A stretch of DNA of 64,000 nucleotides from JBDTNQ01 sp039933635 (GTDB taxonomy: Bacteria > Acidobacteriota > Vicinamibacteria > Vicinamibacterales > SCN-69-37), in assembly GCA_039933635.1 (NCBI GenBank), contig JBDTNQ010000001.1, positions 1 to 64,000 of the forward strand. The letters are read 5' to 3'. The translations under genes were made by a program, and so were the position numbers. Position 1 is the stretch's first letter, and each line of letters begins with the position of its first letter. The notes below the pieces were generated by a model. That model saw only the letters and a program-made list of their open reading frames with translations, had not been told where the DNA came from and ran no database searches. Of this stretch, positions 19,412-27,260 are shown piece after piece.

Positions 19412-20200
19412 TTGAGTGCGATCCCGATGAAAGACCTGTTGGAGGCCGGCGTTCACTTCGGCCACCAGACCAAGCGCTGGAATCCGAAGATGAAGCCTTA
19501 CATCTTCGGCGAGCGGAACGGCATCTACATCATCGACCTCGGTCGCACGGCCAAGCTCTACCGGGAAGCCGCGGAGTTCGTGACCAACGCGGTAGCCCAG
19601 GGCGGTACCATTCTCTTCGTCGGCACCAAACGGCAGGCGCAGGACGCCATTGCCGAAGAATCGCAACGCTGCGGGATGTACTACGTCAACCAGCGCTGGC
19701 TGGGCGGCCTGCTCACGAACTTCACGACCATTCAGCGCAGTCTCGCGCGTCTGCGTGAACTCGAGGCGATGACGACCGACGGCCGGTACGACACCCTGTC
19801 GAAGAAGGAAATCGCCCGACTCGACAAGGAACGCCGGAAGCTCGCGAAGAACCTCGACGGTATCCGCGGCATGAGCCGCCTGCCGGACGCGGTGTTCATT
19901 GTCGACACGCGGCACGAGCAGATTGCCGTCGACGAGGCCCGCAAGCTCAAGATTCCCGTCATCGGCGTTGTCGATACCAACTGCGACCCCGACCAGGTGG
20001 CCTACGTGATTCCGGGCAATGACGACGCGCTGCGGTCGATTCGGCTGTTCTCAGCCGGAATCGCCGATGCGGTCCTCGCGGGCCGCGGCGTCGCGGACGT
20101 GAACGCCGCGGACGCGGCGTCTGACGCTGCCCGCCCCCGCACACCGCAATCGTCAGCTCCGGCGGCCGCCCCGGCGACGCCGGCGGCAACGACCGCATAA
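19412..20200 (+). CDS. rpsB: 30S ribosomal protein S2
   Basis: Small-subunit protein needed for S1 binding. 262 aa. Starts at TTG 19412 (MSAIPMKDLLEAGVHFGHQT) behind a purine-rich GGGGGAGAAGAAG; the internal ATG at residue 6 is an alternative. Conserved motifs: HFGHQTKRWNPKM, GGTILFVGTKRQAQ, QRWLGGLLTNF, PDAVFIVDT and PVIGVVDTNCDPD. An Ala/Pro/Thr-rich C-terminal tail of about 35 residues is extra compared with E. coli. Confidence 0.97.
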   Translation: MSAIPMKDLLEAGVHFGHQTKRWNPKMKPYIFGERNGIYIIDLGRTAKLYREAAEFVTNAVAQGGTILFVGTKRQAQDAIAEESQRCGMYYVNQRWLGGLLTNFTTIQRSLARLRELEAMTTDGRYDTLSKKEIARLDKERRKLAKNLDGIRGMSRLPDAVFIVDTRHEQIAVDEARKLKIPVIGVVDTNCDPDQVAYVIPGNDDALRSIRLFSAGIADAVLAGRGVADVNAADAASDAARPRTPQSSAPAAAPATPAATTA

Positions 20201-20224
20201 GTACGCTGAAGACCGAACACCTTT

Positions 20225-20246
20225 CCCGGCCTCTCACGAGGCCGGG
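20225..20246 (+). terminator. GC-rich hairpin between rpsB and tsf
   Basis: CCCGGCCT (20225-20232) pairs with AGGCCGGG (20239-20246) around a 6-nt loop, followed by the pyrimidine run CCCCCTTCTCTT. The position matches the rpsB-tsf attenuator known in other bacteria, which lowers tsf relative to rpsB. Partial termination is inferred. Confidence 0.65.
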
Positions 20247-20270
20247 CCCCCTTCTCTTGGAGTCGACCTC

Positions 20271-20870
20271 GTGGAAATCCCCGCTTCGCTAGTGAAAAGC
20301 CTGCGCGACCAGACCGGCGCCGGCATGATGGAGTGCAAGTCCGCCCTGCTCGAAGCGAAGGGCAATCTCGACGACGCGACGACGATTCTGCGCAAGCGCG
20401 GGCTCGCACAGGCCGCGAAGAAGCTGGGCCGATCGACGAGTGAAGGCCTCATCGGCTCGTACATCCACGCCGGCGGCAAGATTGGCGTGCTGGTCGAGCT
20501 CAACTGCGAGTCCGATTTCGTCGCACGCACCGATGACTTCCAGAACCTCCTGAAGGAGGTCGCCCTCCAGGTCGCCGCCGCCAGCCCGACCTACGTCAAG
20601 CGCGAGGACGTGCCAGCGCACGTACTGGAACGTGAGCGCGACATCTACCGCGCCCAGATGGCCGACTCCGGCAAGCCGGCTCCGGTCATCGAGAAGATCA
20701 TCGACGGCAAGCTCAACGCCTTCTATGAGCAAACCGTGCTCGTGGATCAGGCGTCCATCCGCGACCCCAAGACCAGCGTGAACCAGCTGCTGCAAGCCGC
20801 CATCGCCAAACTGGGCGAAAACATCGGCATCGCGCGCTTCGTGCGGTTCAAGGTCGGCGACGCGGTCTAG
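20271..20870 (+). CDS. tsf: Elongation factor Ts (short form)
   Basis: Nucleotide-exchange factor that regenerates EF-Tu-GTP. 199 aa, the short Thermus-like version. GTG start behind TTGGAG. Conserved N-terminal SLRDQTGAGMMECKSALLEA and the TDFV-type contact segment CESDFVARTDDF, then NIGIARFVRFKVGD at the end. Confidence 0.96.
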   Translation: MEIPASLVKSLRDQTGAGMMECKSALLEAKGNLDDATTILRKRGLAQAAKKLGRSTSEGLIGSYIHAGGKIGVLVELNCESDFVARTDDFQNLLKEVALQVAAASPTYVKREDVPAHVLERERDIYRAQMADSGKPAPVIEKIIDGKLNAFYEQTVLVDQASIRDPKTSVNQLLQAAIAKLGENIGIARFVRFKVGDAV

Positions 20871-20879
20871 GAACTGACG

Positions 20880-21022
20880 CCCGCGGTTCCGGGGTTCCGA
20901 GGTTCGGTGCTGGGTTCAAGGTTCGCCTGACGCAGTACCGAACCTCGAACCATGTACGCCCCCAGGAACCCGGCCCCCCGGAACCGAACCCCGGAACCTC
21001 GGAACCCAGAACCCAGAACCCT
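20880..21022. repeat. GGTTCC/CAGAACC repeat block upstream of pyrH
   Basis: The 174-bp tsf-pyrH gap is built from short degenerate units. The left half reads GGTTCCGGGGTTCCGAGG and similar on +, the right half CCGGAACCTCGGAACCCAGA and similar, so the two halves can pair into a long imperfect hairpin. The last units, CAGAACC CAGAACC, end just before the pyrH -10 box. Related units occur at 46150-46234 and 49872-49919. Confidence 0.7.
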
Positions 21023-21030
21023 TTCCTGTC

Positions 21031-21036
21031 TATAAT
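21031..21036 (+). promoter_or_regulatory. Consensus -10 box for pyrH, probable leaderless start
   Basis: A perfect TATAAT ends 8 nt before the GTG start of pyrH, so the predicted transcription start falls at or within two bases of the start codon. The hexamer 17 bp upstream is AGAACC from the repeat block, a poor -35. No ribosome-binding site is present between the box and the GTG. Confidence 0.6.
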
Positions 21037-21044
21037 CTCAGTTC

Positions 21045-21767
21045 GTGTCTTCCGCCAAGCCTGCGTACTCTCGCGTCCTCCTGAAACTCTCCGGCGAAGC
21101 GCTGATGGGCGAACAGCCTTTCGGCATCGATCCGCCCGCCACCACCCAGATCGCCCGAGACATCGGTGAGATCCAGCAACTCGGGGTCGAAGTCGGCGTC
21201 GTCGTCGGCGGAGGCAACCTGTTCCGCGGGTTGGCGGCAAGCGCGCGCGGGATGGACCGTTCGACGGCCGACTACATGGGCATGCTGGCCACGGTCATCA
21301 ATGCCCTCGCGCTCCAGGACGCCCTTGAACAGATTGGGGTCACGACGCGGGTCGCGACGGCCATCGAGATGCGCGCCGTGGCCGAGCCGTTCATCCGGCG
21401 CCGCGCCGTGCGACACCTCGAGAAGAAGCGCGTGGTGGTGTTCGCGGCCGGTACGGGTAATCCCTACTTCACCACTGACACGGCGGCGGCGCTCCGCGCC
21501 ATGGAGATGCGCGCCGAGGTGATCCTCAAGGGCACCAAGGTCGACGGCATCTATACGGCCGACCCGATGATCGACAAGACCGCGACCAAGTTCCCGACGA
21601 TCACCTACCTCCAGGTGATCGAGAAGTCGCTTCGCGTGATGGACGCCACGGCCATCACGCTCTGCATGGACAACAAACTTCCCATCGTCGTGTTCAACCT
21701 GCGGACGCCCGGCAACTTGCGCCGCGTCATCATGGGCGAGCCGGTCGGCACCACCGTCAGCGCCTGA
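21045..21767 (+). CDS. pyrH: UMP kinase
   Basis: Phosphorylates UMP to UDP; hexameric amino-acid-kinase fold. 240 aa, normal length, GTG start (MSSAKPAYSRVLLKLSGEAL). Landmarks: KLSGEALMG, VVVGGGNLFRG, DYMGMLATVINALALQD, GTGNPYFTTDTAAALRA and VDGIYTADP. It keeps its usual place between tsf and frr but has its own -10 box. Confidence 0.97.
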   Translation: MSSAKPAYSRVLLKLSGEALMGEQPFGIDPPATTQIARDIGEIQQLGVEVGVVVGGGNLFRGLAASARGMDRSTADYMGMLATVINALALQDALEQIGVTTRVATAIEMRAVAEPFIRRRAVRHLEKKRVVVFAAGTGNPYFTTDTAAALRAMEMRAEVILKGTKVDGIYTADPMIDKTATKFPTITYLQVIEKSLRVMDATAITLCMDNKLPIVVFNLRTPGNLRRVIMGEPVGTTVSA

Positions 21768-21803
21768 CACGACGAGCGAACGACAGCAATCAGGGGAACA
21801 CGC

Positions 21804-22373
21804 ATGGACGTTACTGATATCAAGGGCCTGAACGTCGAAGTGAAGAAGCGGATGGACACGGCGATCGAGCATGTGCGCCGCGAGATGGCCGGCCTCCGCA
21901 GCGGTCGGGCGTCGGTCGCCCTCCTCGATCCCGTGCAGGTCGAGGCCTACGGCTCGCTCGTGCCGCTCAATCAGGTCGCTTCCCTCTCCATCCCGGAACC
22001 GACGACGATCGTGGCGACGCCATTCGATCCGTCGCTCTCGAGCGCGATCGAGCGTGGCATCCAGAAGAGCAACCTGGGCTTGAATCCATCATCGGACGGC
22101 AAGGCTATTCGCATTCCCGTCCCGACGCTCACCGAGGAGCGCCGCAAGGAGATGTCACGCTTCGCGCACAAGTACGCGGAAGAAGGCCGCAACGTGGTGC
22201 GGCAGGTCCGCCGGGACGCGAACGACCGCCTGAAGAAGCTCCTGAAGGACCACAAGATCTCCGAAGACGAGGAACGGCGCGCACTGGACGACGTGCAGAA
22301 GGTGACCGATCAGTACGTCGGGGTGATCGACGACATCCAGAAGAAGAAGGACGCAGAGTTGCTCAGCCGGTAG
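21804..22373 (+). CDS. frr: Ribosome recycling factor
   Basis: Splits post-termination ribosomes with EF-G. 189 aa, nearly the universal 185. Conserved stretches: LRSGRAS near residue 33, YGSLVPLNQVASLSIPEP, LGLNPSSDGKAIRIPVPTLT, EERRKEM and RRDAND. It follows pyrH by 36 bp, the standard order. Confidence 0.97.
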   Translation: MDVTDIKGLNVEVKKRMDTAIEHVRREMAGLRSGRASVALLDPVQVEAYGSLVPLNQVASLSIPEPTTIVATPFDPSLSSAIERGIQKSNLGLNPSSDGKAIRIPVPTLTEERRKEMSRFAHKYAEEGRNVVRQVRRDANDRLKKLLKDHKISEDEERRALDDVQKVTDQYVGVIDDIQKKKDAELLSR

Positions 22374-22376
22374 CCC

Positions 22377-23546
22377 GTGGCGACGTTCTTCTCGCACCTC
22401 GAATGTTCGGTGCCCTGCGGTGCCGGACCGTGCGATCCCCGCCAGATCCATCATCGGTGCGTCTGCGGTGCGCCACTGCTCGCCCGCTACGACCTGACCG
22501 CGGCGAAGCGCTGGCCGAAATCCACGCTGGCCGGGCGCGAGTCGTCCATGTGGCGATATCGCGAAATCCTGCCGCTGCTGCAGTCGACGAAGGGGATCGA
22601 TCCGCCGGTCACCCTCGGCGAAGGCTGGACGCCGCTCCTGCGCGCGCGCCGCCTGGGCTCGACGCTCGCCCTGCGCCGCCTCTACATAAAGGACGAGAGT
22701 CTCAACCCCGCGAGGTCGTTCAAGGCCCGCGGCGCATCCGCGGCGGTCACGCGGGCGCTCCATCTGGGCGCGCGGACGATCGTCGCGGCGTCCAACGGCC
22801 ACGCCGGAATTGCGATCGCGGCATACGGTGCGCGTGCGGCGCTCTCAGTTCGCGTGTTTACCCCTGGAGACGTCAAAGCCTCATTCACCGCAGCGACGGC
22901 GCTGCATGGCGCGGAGGTGACAACGGTCGATGGCGGGTCGGTCGATGCAGATCGGGCGGCGGCGGCGTTTGCGGCTGAGAACGGCGGATACGATCTCTCG
23001 GCGTTCAGTGAGCCGTACCGTCTCGAGGGCACGAAGACGGTCGGGTACGAAATCGCCGAACAGCTGGGCTGGGAAGTGCCGGATTGGATCATCTGCCCCG
23101 CCGCATCAGGAACGGCATTGGTCGGGCTGTGGAAGGCGTTCACCGAGATGGCGTCGCTCGGCTGGATCGATCCCGTCCGCCGGCCGCACATCGTCGCCGT
23201 CCAGGCAGCCGGCTGCGCGCCGATCGTGCGCACGGTGGGATCGGGCAGCGACCGGGTTGACGCGTGGGAATCGGCGGCGCGCACAACAGCCGACGATCTT
23301 CGCGTGACGGAGCCGGCCGGCGGGGCGCTCGTCCTGCGGGCGATTCGCGAGAGCAGCGGCGCGGCCATCGGCGTCGGCGATGCCGAGATGCTGGCGGAAA
23401 TGAAGATGCTCGCGCGCCTCGAAGGCGTGAGCGCGGCACCCGGCGGCGGCGCAACGGTTCACGCGCTGCGTGTGCTCGTGTCGGAGAGCCGCATCAAACC
23501 GCACGATACGGTCGTGCTCGTGAATCCGGCCAGCAGCGATTACTGA
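22377..23546 (+). CDS. Threonine synthase-like PLP enzyme with N-terminal zinc-ribbon Cys cluster
   Basis: 389 aa, fold-type II PLP enzyme. The N terminus carries Cys-rich LECSVPCGAGPC...RCVCGAPLL, like the zinc-ribbon threonine synthases. The PLP Lys is in NPARSFKARGAS (usual NPTGSFKARG), the Asn loop reads ASNGHAG (usual SAGNAG) and the phosphate-binding loop PAASGTALVG (usual PTGGGTGLIG). VAVQAAGCAPIVRTV matches the threonine synthase subfamily. The overall assignment to this subfamily is firm, but three active-site loops depart from consensus, so activity as a threonine synthase is uncertain. GTG start 3 bp after frr; frr coupling is probable. Confidence 0.78.
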   Translation: MATFFSHLECSVPCGAGPCDPRQIHHRCVCGAPLLARYDLTAAKRWPKSTLAGRESSMWRYREILPLLQSTKGIDPPVTLGEGWTPLLRARRLGSTLALRRLYIKDESLNPARSFKARGASAAVTRALHLGARTIVAASNGHAGIAIAAYGARAALSVRVFTPGDVKASFTAATALHGAEVTTVDGGSVDADRAAAAFAAENGGYDLSAFSEPYRLEGTKTVGYEIAEQLGWEVPDWIICPAASGTALVGLWKAFTEMASLGWIDPVRRPHIVAVQAAGCAPIVRTVGSGSDRVDAWESAARTTADDLRVTEPAGGALVLRAIRESSGAAIGVGDAEMLAEMKMLARLEGVSAAPGGGATVHALRVLVSESRIKPHDTVVLVNPASSDY

Positions 23547-23706
23547 CGGAGCACGCGAGAGCGCGGCGCGTCCCTCGGCGATCTGACGAATGCCCGTGCA
23601 ATTCTGACGTTTCTCGGTCGCACCCGCCGGTGCGTGCGTGTTATGCTTGGAGGTCGCCGAGGGCGTGAGGTTCTCCACCTTGCCCGGGCGTCACAGCCGG
23701 TCTCGT

Positions 23707-23782
<76 letters not shown>

Positions 23783-23907
23783 CTCAACACCAATCACTGC
23801 AATTACTTGAGGCACTGCATCTAGCGGTCGCCTCTCTGCACTCCCTGCCCTGATGTGCAGCTGGGGTGCACTGACACATCACCTTCTGCCCTCTCCCGAA
23901 GGATTGG

Positions 23908-24342
23908 CCTCACCCATCGTTCGGGATGGACGCACCCATCGCTCGATGCGCGCGAGGGCTCAGCTGGTTCGCATTGAGGTATGTGCCGGCCGATGCATAC
24001 CCACTTAGTCGGCGCGTGCGACGGATGATCACGATTGGCATCAAGGGATACTGACGCCGCGAGACCCATCTTCCGGTGAAGCGAAGGCATTCTCCGACCA
24101 GGGCCGAGGCGTTTGCCGGACGCGTGCAGCCGGGATCCGGCGCGGCTCTATCCGACCTCGACCGCGGGCGCACCCATCACCGGGCCGGCCTCCCCCATCG
24201 CGTCGATCGTCGTGCCCCATCGTGTCGATCATCGTCTCCAGCGTGTCGGCGCGGCTGAGGCATCTACTCATCAGGCGCAGGCACTTGCTGGACGGGGCGC
24301 AGGCATCTACTGGATCGGGTGGAGGCATCTACTGGACGCAAC
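23908..24342. repeat. Degenerate 22-bp tandem repeat array downstream of tRNA-Ala
   Basis: From 24167 to 24342 the sequence falls into eight consecutive 22-bp units, the last four closest: units starting at 24255, 24277, 24299 and 24321 share (G)AGGCATCTACTGGAC or transition variants. Weaker units in the same style (CCTCACCCATCGTTCGGGATGG at 23908, GAGGCGTTTGCCGGACGCG at 24105) extend the array left. No open frame, spacer variation or Cas gene accompanies it, so it is a minisatellite rather than a CRISPR. The remaining bases from 23783 to 24845 hold no intact gene. Confidence 0.7.
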
Positions 24343-24406
24343 ACGCGCGTCTCCAGCGCCGGATCTAAACGTTTCTAAATGACTTGCGGGGTCGTTTGAA
24401 ACGCGT

Positions 24407-24780
24407 CTGGAGTCGTTCGTGTCGGGACTGGAGTTCGGCGTGCGGGGGTTGGGGATCGGCATGCGGGCCCTGAACGCGCGCGCGCGGGTGCTGGACTCAG
24501 TCGTGCGACGGCTGGGGCTGATCGTGTGGAGGGTGGATCTGGCGGTGTCAGGGCTGGAGACGGACGTGGAGATCCAGGACCCATTCGCGCGGTTGTCTTG
24601 GGTCGCGCGTGCCCGGGCTGGACGTACTCGCACGGGGGGTTGGAGTTCGCCGTGGGGCGCCGCGGATCGCCGTGCGCGAATTGGAGGTGGGCGTGCGGGT
24701 GCTGGGGATGGACTTCGGAGTGCTGGGAGAGGCGGGGGCGAGGGTGGAGACGGATGAGAGTGAGTTGGATGATGGGTGAC
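24407..24780 (+). repeat. Degenerate 21-bp (seven-codon) tandem array, probable decayed heptad-repeat gene
   Basis: About 18 units of 21 bp with consensus close to CTGGAGNTCGNCGTGCGGGNG. Translated in the unit frame they give heptads such as LEFGVRG, LGIGMRA, LDSVVRR and LETDVEI, with Leu at the first position. Single-base shifts near 24620-24700 break the frame; beyond them the same heptads resume in another frame (LEVGVRV LGMDFGV) to a stop at 24777. This looks like a coiled-coil gene that has lost its frame, or a repeat that was never translated. No start or ribosome-binding site is convincing. Confidence 0.6.
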
Positions 24781-24845
24781 GTAAGGCCGTGAGCTCCGAC
24801 GCCACATCGGCGCCGTTGGGCCAAGCCGGGCGGTGGCGCGACGGC

Positions 24846-26042
24846 TTACCGTCCGCCCACTTTCAGCCCGCTCGGCACACGAACCGGAATGGTGCGATCG
24901 AACTCGCCGTTCAATGTCGCCAGAAAGGCGACGATGTCGTCGAGTTGGGTGTTGACGTTGACCTGTCGCAGCAGCGGGTCCAGCTGATCGCGGCTGACCG
25001 GCGACCCCAGCACCAGATGGCCGTTGAGGACCAGCGGCTCAGCGAAGTGCTGCAGCAACCCGCCACCGCCGCCGACGATCTTGTAGAACCCCACCGCACT
25101 GGGCAGGTCCGCCAGGAGACCGCTGTGCATGTACGGAGCGGTGTAGGCCAGATTTCGGAGGCTCGCCGTGCGGAATGCGTAGCGGTGTTCGGCGCCAGGA
25201 TCCGCCGCCCCGAGCGCAGAATTGTCGGAAACGCCGATCACGTGCAGCGCATAGTCGGACAACATCGGCCCTCGATGACACTGCGTGCAGCCGTGGTCAT
25301 CGAACGCCGCCATGCCTCTCAACTCAATCGCGGTCATGGCAGAACGGTCGCCGCGCATGTAGCGGTCGAACGGTGCATCAGGCGTGATAAGCGAGCGTTC
25401 GAACGCCGCGATCGCTCGGGCCATGTTCTGCGCGGACACCGCATCGGTGCCGCCGAACGCGCGTTGAAAGAGCGTTTGATACTGACGCACCCGCCGCACC
25501 CGCTCGACGGCGGCCTCGACTGCACCCCCCTCGGGGACTCGGCCTCCCCGCATCTCCTCGAGCGAATCGACCGGAATCAGAGCCTGGGCTTCGAGACCGC
25601 GCGCGCGCACGTCCCAGAACATCGGCGCTTGTGCCGGATCGACGTGTCCCGCCTCGTTGATGCCGTTGAACGCGACATTCAGAATCGTCGGGCTATTGCG
25701 CCTCACCAACGGGTTGGCGCCCGCCGGAAACACGCGCGTGGGGCCAATGCCCTTGCCGCCTGTGCCGATCGGCAACGCACGCCCATCCGCGTAACCGTGC
25801 TTGGGATGGTGGCACGTGGCGCAGGAGATGTCCTGCCCGCCGGACAGAACCGGATCCCAGAACAGCAACCGGCCAAGCGCCACCTTTTCCGGCGTCGACG
25901 GGTTGTCCGCTGGCGATTCGGCAGTCAACGGCAGCGCGGAGAACGGCGAGGGCGCCTGAGCGTTGGCGCCGAGCGAGATGCTGAGCGCCAGGAGCACAGC
26001 ACCGGCGACGCCGGTTCTGTTCCACGCGACTAACGAGGGCAT
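24846..26042 (-). CDS. Di-haem cytochrome c peroxidase (MauG/CcpA family)
   Basis: 398 aa with a signal peptide (about 1-29, ending GANAQA) for periplasmic export. Two c-type haem sites, CATCH and CTQCH, lie in the two cytochrome domains; LGRLLFWDPVLSGGQDISC and AFRTASLRNLAYTAPYMHSG are landmarks of this peroxidase family. It would reduce hydrogen peroxide using periplasmic electron donors, or oxidise another substrate as MauG does. ATG 26042 is chosen; a GTG at 26057 would add five residues. A TCTAAT box sits 6 nt before the ATG. Confidence 0.88.
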   Translation of the reverse strand: MPSLVAWNRTGVAGAVLLALSISLGANAQAPSPFSALPLTAESPADNPSTPEKVALGRLLFWDPVLSGGQDISCATCHHPKHGYADGRALPIGTGGKGIGPTRVFPAGANPLVRRNSPTILNVAFNGINEAGHVDPAQAPMFWDVRARGLEAQALIPVDSLEEMRGGRVPEGGAVEAAVERVRRVRQYQTLFQRAFGGTDAVSAQNMARAIAAFERSLITPDAPFDRYMRGDRSAMTAIELRGMAAFDDHGCTQCHRGPMLSDYALHVIGVSDNSALGAADPGAEHRYAFRTASLRNLAYTAPYMHSGLLADLPSAVGFYKIVGGGGGLLQHFAEPLVLNGHLVLGSPVSRDQLDPLLRQVNVNTQLDDIVAFLATLNGEFDRTIPVRVPSGLKVGGR

Positions 26043-26074
26043 GGTCACATTAGACACTGGTCCCGCAGCCCTCC

Positions 26075-26293
26075 TTAGGTGTCGTCACGCCGAGGCAGAT
26101 CCAGCGGCGAAAATCGAGCAATGATCGCTCGAACTCGTCCCATCACGCCGATCTGATGTGTGGCCCGGCACGAGGGGCATGCCCACTCGGGCATCGTCAC
26201 GGGTTCGTTGTCGTCCGCCGTGGCAATCTCGAACTCGACCACGACGTCAAGGGCACAGGCAGAACAGGTCAGTTGCAGGGATGCAGCTTTCAA
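26075..26293 (-). CDS. Small zinc-ribbon protein A
   Basis: 72 aa with a TTG start (MKAASLQLTCSAC). Two Cys pairs, TCSAC near residue 9 and WACPSC near residue 38, would form one zinc ribbon; the ends are short and unconserved. It resembles the protein at 27029 in length and pattern (C-x2-C, 25-30 residues, aromatic-x-CPxC). The start lacks a strong ribosome-binding site. Function unknown. The 139 bp upstream to 26432 contain no gene, only two GTCTAA motifs. Confidence 0.6.
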   Translation of the reverse strand: MKAASLQLTCSACALDVVVEFEIATADDNEPVTMPEWACPSCRATHQIGVMGRVRAIIARFSPLDLPRRDDT

Positions 26294-26432
26294 CGCGTCA
26301 TAGTCTCCACACGGCCATTCGACCCTCGCGTCTTCAGACCTTAGACACCATTAGACGTGTTTCGTCGCAACATTTTCCTTGCTGCAGCGAATCGACCCAA
26401 AAAAGAAGTTGGTCGGACTCTACTGGTGGGGG

Positions 26433-27032
26433 CTATGGGCTGCCGCTGAGGCCGATTTGGACGGAGAAATTCCGAACGCGTAGCCCGTCGAAGGTGGCGG
26501 CAGAGTATCTCGCGAGGGTGGTCAATGCCACGCGAGGTCCCTTGAGCAGGTCGACGCCGGCGGCCGTTTCGAAGCCAGGTGACCAGAAGCGGGAAATCCT
26601 GCCGGAGGTCTGTGTCGGAGGTTTGTAGCCGAGCTCGGCCAGTCCGCCGCCGGCTTCAACATAGACGCGATGCGTGAGCCACAGACGGCCAGCGACAGAG
26701 GCCGCAGTCGAGCCCCATTGTCCGTAGGAGCTCTTGCCGCCGAACGTCTGATCCCACACCACGAGCACGCCAACCGCATCCGCGAGCTTCACGCCTCCGA
26801 AGAGGCCCAGGGTCACGGTACGACGGTTCGTGTCTGGTGGCGGGGCGCCTTCTGGCAGGGCGAATATCCCGCCGGTCACCGTTCCGCGGCCGGGCCCGCC
26901 TGACACACCGTAGAACAGCTTGGACACTCGCGCTGACGTGGTTTGCGCGATCGCCGGAGAGGCGCACGCGAGCACGTACAGCACGGCGAGCATGGCGAGC
27001 ATGGCGAGCGCGGCGGGACGCGGTGCCGTCAA
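26433..27032 (-). CDS. Putative outer-membrane beta-barrel protein
   Basis: 199 aa from a TTG start at 27032 that overlaps the stop of the zinc-ribbon gene (TTGA). The signal peptide is TAPRPAALAMLAMLAVLYVL followed by ACASPAIAQ; ATG 27002 is an alternative start. The mature part alternates short amphipathic strands rich in Gly and aromatics (VTLGLFGGVKL, RVYVEAGGGLAELGY, RNFSVQIGLSG), as in small OmpA/OmpX-like barrels. No specific family is recognised. Confidence 0.62.
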   Translation of the reverse strand: MTAPRPAALAMLAMLAVLYVLACASPAIAQTTSARVSKLFYGVSGGPGRGTVTGGIFALPEGAPPPDTNRRTVTLGLFGGVKLADAVGVLVVWDQTFGGKSSYGQWGSTAASVAGRLWLTHRVYVEAGGGLAELGYKPPTQTSGRISRFWSPGFETAAGVDLLKGPRVALTTLARYSAATFDGLRVRNFSVQIGLSGSP

Positions 27033-27241
27033 TGCCGCGTCTCTGGGCCCTCGCCGTGCTGCCGCATCGCCACCCACAGCACGAGGCCGGGTACCTGGAG
27101 GTCGCGTGGTTCGCCGCAGTACGGACACGCGAAGCGGATCGTCTGCGGTTCGCCCTCGGGGTCCGGTGTGTATGCCACTTCAATCGGTCCCGCACACGCC
27201 GCGCAGTTCAGGCGGACGGTGACCGGCTCTGGAGAAGTCAC
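27029..27241 (-). CDS. Small zinc-ribbon protein B
   Basis: 70 aa from GTG 27241 (MTSPEPVTVRLNCAACAGP), 19 bp after the metzincin gene. Cys pairs NCAAC (near residue 12) and FACPYCGEP (near 38) predict one zinc ribbon. It pairs with protein A at 26075 as a paralogue. A longer frame upstream would lie wholly inside the metzincin gene. Its stop overlaps the next gene's TTG. Function unknown; a small regulator or metal chaperone is possible. Confidence 0.62.
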   Translation of the reverse strand: MTSPEPVTVRLNCAACAGPIEVAYTPDPEGEPQTIRFACPYCGEPRDLQVPGLVLWVAMRQHGEGPETRH

Positions 27242-27260
27242 ACTTCGATTATGACTCGAT

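Noticed and set aside
23908..24342. CRISPR array
   Set aside because: The units are contiguous 22-bp repeats without spacers, degenerate, and no cas gene is near. It is a minisatellite.
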